Source: Mobilicoccus caccae
GTDB taxonomy: Bacteria; Actinomycetota; Actinomycetes; Actinomycetales; Dermatophilaceae
Assembly (NCBI RefSeq): GCF_030161635.1
Contig: NZ_BSUO01000001.1
Span: forward strand, 3,453,199-3,517,198
DNA: 64,000 nucleotides
Direction: 5' to 3'
Position numbers and translations under genes: made by a program. This document shows positions 17,142-25,927 of this stretch, one piece after another (the first letter of the stretch is position 1; every line of letters begins with the position of its first letter). Below the pieces are notes generated by a model that was not told where the DNA came from, searched no databases, and was given only the letters and a program-made list of their open reading frames with translations.

Positions 17142-17603
17142 TCAGCGCGCTTCGGCGGCCTTCGCGATGTCGTCGAGGTCCGACTCCATGCTCTTGCGCG
17201 CCGCCGCATTGCCTACGGGCGCCATGACCTTGGCCGCCAGCTTCTTGAAGGTGCCGGTCTCCTCGGCGGGCTCGCCGGTGAACGTCATGGTCAGGCGGGT
17301 GCCGGGGTGCGTGGCCTCGAGCTTGAACGTCGTCACGTAGTGCGCGTCGTCGGCGGCGGATTCGATGCGGGTGAAGCCCAGCGCCTCGACCTCGGTGACC
17401 GTCATCTCCTGGGTGGATTCGCGGCCGAGCATGCTGCGCGTCTCACGCCAGCGGGTGCCCACGCGGTAGGGCCCGTCGGTCAGCGTCTCCACGGCCGAGA
17501 CGTCCTCCAGGATCTCGGCTGCGGCCTCGACGTCGGTGAGGACGGCCCAGACCTTCGTGGGCTCGGCGGCGATGTCGCGGGTCAGGGTCAGCTCGTTGCT
17601 CAT
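17142..17603 (-). CDS. SRPBCC (START/Bet v1-like) family protein
   Basis: 153 residues from ATG 17603. The pattern DIAAEPTKVWAVLTDVEAAAEILEDV at the N-terminus, VGTRWRETRSML in the middle and RLTMTFTGEP followed by a long amphipathic C-terminal helix is that of polyketide cyclase/dehydrase-type SRPBCC proteins. They bind hydrophobic ligands in a helix-grip cavity; a specific ligand cannot be named. It is a single soluble cytoplasmic protein between the O-antigen-ligase-like gene and the DUF1810 gene, with no clear operon partner. Confidence 0.82.
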   Translation of the reverse strand: MSNELTLTRDIAAEPTKVWAVLTDVEAAAEILEDVSAVETLTDGPYRVGTRWRETRSMLGRESTQEMTVTEVEALGFTRIESAADDAHYVTTFKLEATHPGTRLTMTFTGEPAEETGTFKKLAAKVMAPVGNAAARKSMESDLDDIAKAAEAR

Positions 17604-17680
17604 GCCCTGAACCCTAGGAGACCGCCGCCGAACGCGCTTTCCGAGTACCGAGACCGGCAGCACTCAGGGGAGTGCGGCGG

Positions 17681-18139
17681 TCAGAGGCGCCGGAGGGTCT
17701 CCGGGTCGCGCTCGCCGCCGTAGAGGGTGTCCAGCACACGGGCGAACGCGGCACTCGCGTCCGAATCGGCTTCACGCGCGTCGGGATTCCCGTCCGCGTC
17801 GGTCGCTGCGGCCTCGAACAACGTCATCGAGCTGCGCAGCTTCATCGCGTCGATGCCGCCCATGAGTGCGCTCGCGTCGGACACACCCGAGTCGAGGACC
17901 GCGCGTGTGGCCTCCAGCAGACGCGGCCCGAGCACGTCGTGAGCGAGGTAGGCCCGCGCCTCCGCCAGACCGGAGATCGCGTACCGCTGCGCCATCGGAC
18001 TCCGACCCAGGCCGGTGACCTGCGGAAACACGAACCACATCCAGTGGCTCGACTTGCGACCACGCCGCAGTTCGGCGAGCGCCGTGTCGTACGTGCCGTC
18101 CGCCTGCGCGGTGACGAACCGGTCGAGGTCGTGGCTCAT
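17681..18139 (-). CDS. DUF1810 family protein
   Basis: 152 residues starting at ATG 18139. The diagnostic sequence is MSHDLDRFVTAQADGTYDTALAELRRGRKSSHWMW, of which RFVxAQ, AL.ELR.GRK..HWMWFVFPQ and GLGRSPMAQRYAI are the conserved DUF1810 (PF08837) blocks. The fold is all-helical and resembles NADAR-associated calpastatin-like proteins; no enzymatic role is established. DUF1810 often occurs near NAD/ADP-ribose-related genes. Here the divergent neighbour, starting about 100 bases away, is an ADP-ribosylglycohydrolase-like gene, a suggestive context but not proof. Confidence 0.85.
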   Translation of the reverse strand: MSHDLDRFVTAQADGTYDTALAELRRGRKSSHWMWFVFPQVTGLGRSPMAQRYAISGLAEARAYLAHDVLGPRLLEATRAVLDSGVSDASALMGGIDAMKLRSSMTLFEAAATDADGNPDAREADSDASAAFARVLDTLYGGERDPETLRRL

Positions 18140-18241
18140 GTGTACATCCTGCCCGCTGCGCGTCCGTCGCCGGCACGAATCCCGCTGCGCACTCGGCACA
18201 ATGAAGGTGGGGGCGAGGAGTTCGGTGATGAGAGGGCGCAG

Positions 18242-19312
18242 ATGATCGAGCACGACTACACGCGCGATCAGGTCGTCGGGTGCCTGCTCGCCGGAGCCGT
18301 GGGAGATGCGCTCGGCGCACGTGCAGTCGACGACCGAGAGAATCACGCCGACCACGACGACACCGCCCCGGCAGCGACTTTCGGACGCACAGGCCCCGTC
18401 ACCGACGCCACCCGGATGACGGTGTTCACCGCCGAGGGCCTGATCCGGGCCGCGGTCCGCAAACGCGAGCGCGGCATCTGCCACCCGCCGACCGTCCTGC
18501 ACCACGCCTACCTGCGCTGGTTCGCCACCCGGGGTTCGGCCGGCGTCGCCAGCCCCCATCTGGCCGAGCTCGACGGCTGGATCGTCGGAGTGCCCGAGCT
18601 GTGGCGTACGGGCGACCCCGACGACCCCGGCCTCACCGCGCTGCGGACCGGGCGCATGGGCAGCACCGACGGCCCGATCAACGACGCACCGGGGTACGGC
18701 GCTCTCGTGCGGGCCGCCCCCGCCGGCATCCTCGCGGCGCGCAGACGGTTCGAACTCGGCTGTGAGTTCGCGGCGATCACCCACGGTCACCCGAGCGGGA
18801 TCTACCCCGCAGGCGCACTGGCCGTGATCGTCGGTGCCCTCGTCGACGGCGCCGACCTCACCTCGGCACTCGACCGCGCCGAGGGCGAGTTGCGCGAACC
18901 GCCCCGCGCCGCAACCACGCTCACCGCCCTGCGCGCGGGCCGCTCGCTGGGCACCGCGGGCATCCCCACGCCGGACGACCTCGCCTCGCTCGGCAGCGGT
19001 GACACCGGCCATGAGGTGCTGGCGATCGCGGTGGCCTGCGCGGTCGGCGGATACGACCGGCCGGGCGCGGCGCTGAGGGCCTCGGTCGACCATCCGGGGG
19101 CGCGCGCCGCGGCCGGCTCGGTGTGCGGCAACATCCTCGGCGCCGCGCACGGCACCCGCTGGCTCCTGCCGACGTGGCTGGAGGAGTTGGAACTGCGCGA
19201 GGTCGTCGCCCGCCTGGCCGAGGACTGCCACCGCGCCTGCCGCATCGGCGTCCCGACCGAGGTCGACGGCACGGTCACCGCCGACTGGCTGCGCCGCTAC
19301 CCCGGCTGGTGA
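18242..19312 (+). CDS. ADP-ribosylglycohydrolase-fold protein, probably catalytically inactive
   Basis: 356 residues from ATG 18242. The fold is clear: YTRDQVVGCLLAGAVGDALG at the N-terminus, FTAEGLIRA, an AITHGHPSGIYPAGALA block and CGNILGAAHGTRWLLPTWLEELE at the C-terminus all match the DraG/ARH family. Active members bind two Mg ions through a TDDT motif and a C-terminal DSDST-type motif. Here the first reads TDATRM (second Asp replaced by Ala, residues 54-59) and the second reads DHPGARAAAG (no Asp-x-Asp, near residue 282). Both metal sites are therefore lost. It may bind ADP-ribose or a modified target without hydrolysis. It stands 128 bases before the degenerate helicase gene, same strand. 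Confidence 0.8.
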   Translation: MIEHDYTRDQVVGCLLAGAVGDALGARAVDDRENHADHDDTAPAATFGRTGPVTDATRMTVFTAEGLIRAAVRKRERGICHPPTVLHHAYLRWFATRGSAGVASPHLAELDGWIVGVPELWRTGDPDDPGLTALRTGRMGSTDGPINDAPGYGALVRAAPAGILAARRRFELGCEFAAITHGHPSGIYPAGALAVIVGALVDGADLTSALDRAEGELREPPRAATTLTALRAGRSLGTAGIPTPDDLASLGSGDTGHEVLAIAVACAVGGYDRPGAALRASVDHPGARAAAGSVCGNILGAAHGTRWLLPTWLEELELREVVARLAEDCHRACRIGVPTEVDGTVTADWLRRYPGW

Positions 19313-19327
19313 CGACGGGGCGACTGT

Positions 19328-19339
19328 CCCCCCCCCCCC
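19328..19339. repeat. Run of twelve C
   Basis: A C12 mononucleotide run lies 16 bases after the stop of the ADP-ribosylglycohydrolase-like gene and about 100 bases before the next start. It is the longest homopolymer noticed in the window and is intergenic. Its true length is uncertain given the run-length errors elsewhere. Confidence 0.9.
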
Positions 19340-19440
19340 ACCGCTGGAACCCCTGCAACACCGTTCTGCGACAGCGGAGTTCCTCAGGGACTCCCCCTCC
19401 GGGCCGATTCGGACCGGAGTAGGGGGCGGAGGCGGAAGGG

Positions 19441-22400
19441 GTGGATGTGGACGAGGACGTCGCCGTGGACCGTGCCGTCCGCCTGTTCCAGTTCCTCGCC
19501 CGCAGCCGGCAGCGCCCGGGCGCGGGTCCGGCAGCGGTCGGACCGTGGCTCTCGGAGATCCCCGACCACCCCGCCATCCACCTGGCCGGACGCGAGTTGC
19601 CGGTCGACGGAACCACCCTGGTGACGATCGACCACGTCGACGAGACGGAACGACCGGCCGCTCCCGAGGAGCTGACCCCCTGGATCAGCGGCGACCTCGA
19701 CCGACCGGGCGCACGACTGCGCCTGCGGGCCAAGGCCGACCTTGAGGCAGGCCGCAACGGCGGCACGGTCACCGCACGCCTCTCGGACCGCCCTGACCTG
19801 CGCGCCACGTGGGAGGCCTGGCACCCGCAGTGGGTGCGGTGGAGCGAGACCGAGCAGCGCGACGCCCCCGCCCGAGCTCTGTACGACCGGCTGGCGACTC
19901 TGCTGGACTCGGCGATCGGGGGTCGTGAACTCTCACTCGGTCTCGGCCTGCTCACCTGGGCTCACGCGGGCGAGGCGTTCTGCGCGCACGTGTTCACCGT
20001 GCCCGTCACGGGTGGGATCGACGAGCTCGGCCGGCTGTGGATCGACGCCTGTCGTCACACCCGAGGTCTGCGCGCCGACATCTCGGCGCTCGAGGCCGCG
20101 CACGGCCTGGATCGTCGCGCGGCCCGGTCCATCCACGAGGCGGCGCGGGCGGCGGGCGGCGCGGTCCTCGAACGGTCCCGGATCGAAGTGCCGGGCCGGC
20201 TGCTGTTGGAGGCTCTCGACCCGTCGGGCCGCTACGACGACCGCACGCCACGCCCGAAGCCGGAACGCCACCCGGTCCTGTCGTGGGCACCCGCGCTGCT
20301 CCTCCGCGAGCGCCCCGACGAGACGGTCATGCTGTCCCGTCGGCTCGCCGACGACATCGCGAGCACCGGCCGCGTGCCCTCCGGCCTGCTGCCCCTGCTC
20401 GACCGGGATCACCGCATCCCACCCGTCACCGCACCCGGCGCCCTCACCCCGTTGGAGGGTGACGCCCTGTGCCCGTTCCCCCTCACCCCCGGCAACGGCA
20501 GGTCGTCGAGCACGTCGACGTCCACGCGCAGACCGTCGTCCGAGCGCCGCGCGAGGCGCGGAGCGCCACCATCGCCGCGCTCGTCAGCCACCTCCTGGCC
20601 CAGGGCCGGCGCGTCCTGCTCACCTCCCCCGTGAGGAGACGCTCACGGGGGTGGCCGACAGCCTCCCGGCGCAGCTCAGGCCCCTCGCGCTGTGCACCGT
20701 CGACCGTCGGGGCGATGATCGGGCCCTGGGCGTCGACGCCGCTGTCGACACCGTCACCCGCATGTTCGGTGAGCACGATCGCGACGGCGCGGCGCGGCAG
20801 ATCGCCCGGCTCGAGGACGAGATCGACACCCTCCGCCGAGAACGCCGCGCGCTGCTCGACCGGGCGGTCGAGAGTCGACGGAGGAGACCGTGACGACGAC
20901 CCACCGCGGTCGCCTCGGAACCCTGGCGGAGTTCGCCCGGAAATACCGCGCCGAGGCCGGTGAGTCCTGGCCCTCGGACTTCGCCACCCCGAGTCCCGAG
21001 GCTCCCGCACCCGTCGACGCCGGTCACCTGCTGCGCCTGCACGCGCTGGTCACCGACCCCGACCTGGACCGGCTCTCCGCCGGTTTCCGTGGCCACCACC
21101 CGGACCGCACGGGCTTGCCGACCCCACGCGAGTTCGCCCGTCTGGTCGAGGAGTTCGACGTCGCGGCCCGTCGGGTCCGCGAGCGGTCCGAGGTGGCCGA
21201 CTCCCCCGACGTCCGTGCTCTCGAAGCGGCGGACGGCGCCGAGCTGAGGCGCCTGCGCACCGCACTCGCCGAGCTGCGCGCGATCCACGCGGAGGCCGCT
21301 CGGTTTCCCGGCGGCTGGATGGAGCGGGCCCTGACCGACCTCCGCACGGGACGGTCGCGGCGGTGGATCGCCCTGTCGCGGTCGATCGACGAACTGCTCG
21401 CCCTCGCCGTCGACCAGGTGGAGGACATCGGAGGCGAGGTGACCGCGTTGGCCGAGGTCGACGCCGTGCCCGCCCGCGCGCGCTACCTGCACGACCACCT
21501 CGAGGAGGCGGGCCCGCTGGTCCTCGACCGGTTCGGCAACCCCCGCCTCGGCGTCACCGTCCCCCGCCCCTGCTGGCCGCGCTGCCCCTGGTCATGTACC
21601 TGCGCGTCGACGGGATGCCGCCGACCTCCACCGAGCACATGGGTGTGCTACTCCGCCACGTGGCCGCCGGAGAGGTGATCGACGACCTCGACGCCGCCTG
21701 GCCCGACGGCACGGTGATCCCCCTCGAGGCCGACCCGCGCACGCGCCTGACCTGGCACATCGAGCAGCTCCGCCTGCTGCTGCGGGTCTTGGAGCTCCCC
21801 GACCTCGTCGCCTCCGTCGGCGGTCATCTCGCCGACCTGGGCGTGAGCACACCCGGCTGGGTCGACGACGCGGTGGTGCAGCGCCTGTCCACCCTCGTCG
21901 AGGCCGTGGACGCGCAGGCCGAGGCGAAGCGGGCGGGGACGCCGCTCACCGATCTCGTCCTGCGTCTGCGCGAGGACGTCCGCCCGGTCTCCCCCGACGC
22001 CCATCGAGCGCTGGGCACCGCGGTGGCCGGCCTCGACGTCATCGGGTACGCGGCGGCCTGGGCCGAACTCGACGAGTTGCATGCGCGCGCCGAGGAGTTG
22101 GCCGAACTCGACGCGCTGTCGGTTCCGGTGACCGAGCATCTGCCCGGCCTGGTGGATGCGCTGCGCGTCACGGACGACGGCCCGCTCTGGCGTGAGCGAC
22201 TGACCCGCTTCGAGGCCGCGTGGGACCGGTGTTGTACCGATACATGGTTACGCGCCCGGACGGCCGATGCGCCCGGTCCGCTGGCGGCCGAGATCGCGCG
22301 GGTGGAGGAGGAGATCGCCGGGCAGGTCGAGCAGGTGGCGTCGCTGCGGGCGTGGAGTCATGCGGTCGTGCCCGAGCGGCTGCCGGCCTCGATGCGGGTG

Positions 22401-23240
22401 GATCTCGCCCTGCATTCCCACCTGCTGCGTCGCCTCGGTGAGTCCGGCGGGTCGGGGCGCCAGCGTGCGGAGCTCGCCCGGGTGCGTGACCGGTGCCGGC
22501 GAGCGGTCCCCGCGTGGTTCGTCCCCCTGCACCGCCTGACCGACCAGGTCGAGGTGACCCCCGACGTCTTCGACGTCGTCATCGTCGACGACGCCTCGCT
22601 CGTGGGGTCGGAGTTCACGTTCCTGCGGGTGCTGGCCCCGCGCATCGTGCTGATCGGCGAGGAGGGCAAGCTCCCCCACCGGCCGGCGGGCCCCGCCGAT
22701 CGCCTGACCCGTCTCTCCGAGCGGTACCTGCACGACTGCCCGCACGCGTCCTCCTGGCGGGACCCCCGGCAGTCGCTGTTCGGCGATGCGCGGCTGCGCG
22801 GCGGTGGTCGGGCCGCGCTCGACGAGCGTGAGGCGGGTCGCGTCGAGCGTCGCAGAGTTCTGGGCCTCGCCGCCGAACGGCCGCCGGCGGCGATCTCCCG
22901 GTTCGTCTCCGACGTGCGCGACGACCTGCTCACCGGCGGGCACGAGGTGATCCTCGGCGTGGTCGTCCGCGGACTCCACCTCGATCTCGTCGTCGACGGG
23001 CCGTCGCCCGTGGCGCTCGTGTGCGAGGCGGGCACCTGGCACGGGCGGGAGGCCTACGAGCAGGACCTGTTCGTGCAGCGGGCGCTGGAACGCGACGGCT
23101 GGCGCATCCACCGGGTGCGGGAATCCGCCTACCTCCTGAGCCCCGAGGACGCGCTCGCGCCGGTGTGGGAGTGGCTCAGGACGACTCAGAGGATGGGCAC
23201 GCGCGCGCGGACGGGCGCGACCTCGGCCGTGTCGATCTGA
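19441..23240 (+). pseudogene. Giant SF1 helicase-nuclease relative with degenerate ATPase, 3-4 frameshifts
   Basis: After adding one base at three C runs (20486-20490, 20627-20631, 21561-21565) and joining a GTGA step at 20890, one protein of about 1,266 residues results. It resembles the large DNA2/NAM7-type proteins that carry a C-terminal MTES_1575 endonuclease domain. The position normally occupied by Walker A (GPPGTGKT, then TIANL) reads RAPREARS then TIAAL near residue 370. A coiled coil follows (ARQIARLEDEIDTLRRERR). Motif II reads VIVDDAS near residue 1045. The second RecA domain seems largely absent. The C-terminal nuclease-like block ends GWRIHRVRESAYL. ATP hydrolysis is therefore doubtful. 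The 3' end overlaps the convergent nitrilase gene. Confidence 0.6.
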
Positions 23241-23962
23241 GCGGTCAGCACGCCCTGCTCGTGACCGAGTCGAGCGCGGACCCGGCCGAGTCCGTCGGTG
23301 AGGCAGGAGCGTCCGATGCCGAGCGGGTCGGCGCCCTGGGGCGGCCGCCACGCCTGTCCGGCGGCGAGGAGGAACGCCTGCGCGTCCATCGCCCGCGCGC
23401 GGGCCAGCACGTCCCACTGTTCAGCCTTGCCGGGCCCGTCGCCCCAACTGGCGGGGACGACGACGAGTTCGGCGCCGGCACGCCCCAGCGCGGTGAACTG
23501 GTCGGCGAACCGCAGGTCGTAGCAGGTGGCCAGGCCGACCTTGACTCCGCCGACCTCGGTGACGACGTGTTCGCTGCCCGGCGCCACGGTGTCGGACTCC
23601 TTGCTGCCGAACGCGTCGAACAGGTGGATCTTGCGGTAGGTGCACTCCCCGTCCGGGCCCGTGAGCAGGAGGGTGTTGTAGACGCGTCCGTCGTCGACCG
23701 GCTCGAACATGCCGACGACGAGGGTCACGCCCAGCCTCTGCGCGCACTGCCGCACACCGTCGGCGAACGGACCGTCGAGGGGTTGCGCGATCGAGGCGAG
23801 GTCGGTTCCGAAACACGCCATCGTGGCCTCGGGGAAGGCCACCAGCGTCGCGCCGGACCTCGCCGCCCGGCCGGCGTACTCCTCGAGCAGGGTGAGGTTG
23901 GCCTCGGGATCGGGGCCGCTGCCGATCTGCGCGGCGGCGATCGTCATCCAGGTGGCTGTCAT
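23186..23962 (-). CDS. Carbon-nitrogen hydrolase (nitrilase superfamily amidase)
   Basis: 258 residues from ATG 23962; the conserved core begins at the later Met (MTIAAAQIGSGPDPEAN). The Glu-Lys-Cys triad is visible: Glu in VAFPEATM (near residue 45), Lys in YRKIHLFDAFG (near 115) and the nucleophile in GLATCYDLRF (near 148). The sequence is closest in style to omega-amidase/deaminated-glutathione-amidase (Nit1/Nit2) relatives. It probably hydrolyses a small amide in the cytoplasm. The XRE-cupin regulator and an aminotransferase lie next to it. A glutamine transaminase-omega-amidase pairing would make sense: the aminotransferase would produce a 2-oxo amide that this enzyme hydrolyses. That link is inference. 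Confidence 0.85.
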   Translation of the reverse strand: MTATWMTIAAAQIGSGPDPEANLTLLEEYAGRAARSGATLVAFPEATMACFGTDLASIAQPLDGPFADGVRQCAQRLGVTLVVGMFEPVDDGRVYNTLLLTGPDGECTYRKIHLFDAFGSKESDTVAPGSEHVVTEVGGVKVGLATCYDLRFADQFTALGRAGAELVVVPASWGDGPGKAEQWDVLARARAMDAQAFLLAAGQAWRPPQGADPLGIGRSCLTDGLGRVRARLGHEQGVLTAQIDTAEVAPVRARVPIL

Positions 23963-24052
23963 GGGGACTCCTGTGTATCTGGGTGTGTCCACAGCATCTC
24001 GTGAATCTCATGCCACACCGGTGTGCCGCAGGGTCGGGTGTCGGCGCCCGGC

Positions 24053-24646
24053 TCACGCACCGAGGTGCACCACCCGCACGAACCGGGTCGGGACGGGGCC
24101 GGTGTTGGCGTAGGCGTAGCGGCGGTCGCTGGCCAGCCGGGCCGACCCGCCCGTCTCCACCGTCACGGGTGCCAGCCCGTCGACGTCCAGGGTGAGGGCT
24201 CCGTCGACGACCAGGAACAACTCCTCCGATCCCGCGGGGTCGGGGTCGGCCTGGTAGCGGTCGCCGGGCATGAGCGTCCATTCCCAGAGCTCGGCGGCCG
24301 GTTGTCGCCCGGTGGCGGCCTGGAGCACTCCGCTGCTGCCCGCCACGGAACTCCACACGCCCGCACCGGTGCCGGGGGCGTTCACGGCGAGCGCGCCGGG
24401 CCGGGTGTCGCGGGTGAGCGAGACGAAGTCGGTCGCGAGCGCGCCTGCGAGCTTGTCGACCGTCACGAGGCTGGGGTTGGCCTGGCCGAGTTCGATCTGC
24501 GTCAACATCCTGCGGCTCACCCCGGCCGCGTCCGCCAACTGCTGCACGGTCAGGGCGGCGTCCTTACGGCGCCGGCGGACCTCGGCACCCAGTCGCGCCA
24601 AGAACTCGACCGTGGGCCCCGACCGGGCTGTGACGTCGTCGGACAT
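24053..24646 (-). CDS. XRE-family regulator with C-terminal cupin domain
   Basis: 197 residues. The helix-turn-helix is LGAEVRRRRKDAALTVQQLADAAGVSRRMLTQIELGQANPSL (HTH at about residues 20-72, shown here in its two parts QQLADAAGVS and RRMLTQIELG). Residues 120-190 form a cupin barrel (GDRYQADPDPAGSEELFLVVDGALTLDVDG; key SEELFLVVDG). This architecture is typical of PuuR/SutR-type sensors of small metabolites. It is divergent from the aminotransferase gene, and the 115-base gap between them contains symmetric elements that suit it. It lies directly upstream of the nitrilase and could control both directions. Confidence 0.88.
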   Translation of the reverse strand: MSDDVTARSGPTVEFLARLGAEVRRRRKDAALTVQQLADAAGVSRRMLTQIELGQANPSLVTVDKLAGALATDFVSLTRDTRPGALAVNAPGTGAGVWSSVAGSSGVLQAATGRQPAAELWEWTLMPGDRYQADPDPAGSEELFLVVDGALTLDVDGLAPVTVETGGSARLASDRRYAYANTGPVPTRFVRVVHLGA

Positions 24647-24673
24647 CCCTCTCCTGTGCCAGAGATCGAATGA

Positions 24674-24717
24674 GCACTATAGTGCGCATCGTGCGCACTG
24701 CGATTCATCGTACGCAC
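24674..24717. promoter_or_regulatory. Operator cluster between XRE-cupin and aminotransferase genes
   Basis: Three nested elements are visible. GCACTATAGTGC (24674-24685) is a perfect 12-bp palindrome. GTGCGCATCGTGCGCAC (24682-24698) is an inverted repeat with perfect 7-base arms. CATCGTGCGCAC (24687-24698) recurs with one mismatch as CATCGTACGCAC at 24706-24717, 19 bases on, i.e. about two helical turns. The layout suits a dimeric XRE-type repressor. The TATAGT inside the first palindrome could be a -10 element. Confidence 0.6.
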
Positions 24718-24761
24718 CGAACGTGCCATGCCGACCGCCTGCCACACCGTGGAGCCGCCCC

Positions 24762-25886
24762 GTGAAGATCACCCCGTTCGCCGTCGAGCAGTGGATGAAC
24801 GAGTACGAGACCCGCTGCGAGCACAACCTGGCCGAGACCTGCGTCGAGTCGCTCACCGTCGAGCACCTGCTGCGCCTGACCGGCGCCCGCGACTCACTCA
24901 TGGAGCACCTCGCCCCTCTCACACTCACCTACGGCGCCATCGAGGGCAGCGACCGGCTGCGCGCCGCCGTGGCCGCCCTCTACGAGCACCAGGACATCGC
25001 CAACGTCCTCATCACCCATGGCGCGATCGGCGCGAACCATCTGGTCCATCACACGCTGGTCGAGCCGGGCGACCGGGTGGTCTCGGTGCTGCCCGCCTAC
25101 CAGCAGCACTACTCCATCCCGGAGTCCATCGGCGCCGACGTGCGGATCGTCCGACTGCGCGAGGACACCGGCTGGCTTCCCGACCTCGACGACCTCGCCG
25201 CCCAGATCACCGACGGCACCAAGCTCGTCGTCCTCACCAACCCCAACAACCCCACCGGATCCCTGATGGACCGCGACGCCCTGCAGAAGGTCGTCGACCT
25301 CTGCGACGCCGCGGGCGCCTGGCTGCTGTGCGACGAGGTCTACCGCGGCATCGACCAGGCCGACCCCGGCACGACCGCGTCGGTCGCCGACCTCTACCCC
25401 CGCGCCATCAGCACCGGCAGCATGTCCAAGGCGTTCTCCGCGGCCGGACTCCGACTCGGATGGGTGGTGGCGTCCCCCGAACTCATCTCCGAGCTCACCA
25501 TCCACCGGGACTACACCACGATCAGCGTCGGCATGATCGACGACCTGCTCGCCGCCCTCGCCCTCGAGCACGCCGACGCCGTCCTGGACCGCAGCCGGGC
25601 CATCGTTCGCGGCAATCACGCTATCCTGTCCGACTGGGTCGAGGGTCAACCCGGCATCGACTGGGTCGCGCCCCGCGGGGGCACCACCGCACTGTTGCGC
25701 TACGACCTGCCGCTGAGCTCGCGCGACCTCTGCGTCGACCTCCTGCGCGAGACCGGCGTCATGCTCACTCCGGGCAGCGCACTCGAGGTGGAGGGATACC
25801 TGCGCATCGGCTACGCCAACAACCCCGAGGTGCTCTCCCGCGGACTTCGACTGCTCGGTGAGTGCCTGGCGCGGCGCCGCGCGTAG
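24762..25886 (+). CDS. Class I/II PLP-dependent aminotransferase
   Basis: 374 residues from GTG 24762 (VKITPFAVEQWMNEYET). Fold-type I markers are LVVLTNPNNPTGSLMD near residue 160, WLLCDEVYRGID near residue 188 (Asp to the PLP nitrogen, Tyr to O3') and the Schiff-base Lys in STGSMSKAFSAAGLRLGW near residue 227; the terminal Arg of YLRIGYANN binds the substrate carboxylate. The EYETRCEHNLAETC N-terminus resembles the VioD/capreomycidine-synthase-like branch, but no further biosynthetic genes are present. The likely role is transamination of an amide or basic amino acid. It is divergent from the XRE-cupin regulator, with operator-like repeats between them. Confidence 0.88.
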   Translation: MKITPFAVEQWMNEYETRCEHNLAETCVESLTVEHLLRLTGARDSLMEHLAPLTLTYGAIEGSDRLRAAVAALYEHQDIANVLITHGAIGANHLVHHTLVEPGDRVVSVLPAYQQHYSIPESIGADVRIVRLREDTGWLPDLDDLAAQITDGTKLVVLTNPNNPTGSLMDRDALQKVVDLCDAAGAWLLCDEVYRGIDQADPGTTASVADLYPRAISTGSMSKAFSAAGLRLGWVVASPELISELTIHRDYTTISVGMIDDLLAALALEHADAVLDRSRAIVRGNHAILSDWVEGQPGIDWVAPRGGTTALLRYDLPLSSRDLCVDLLRETGVMLTPGSALEVEGYLRIGYANNPEVLSRGLRLLGECLARRRA

Positions 25887-25927
25887 GAGACTGCAGAGGC
25901 CACCCCGATCTCGAGGAGCGTCCTCCC

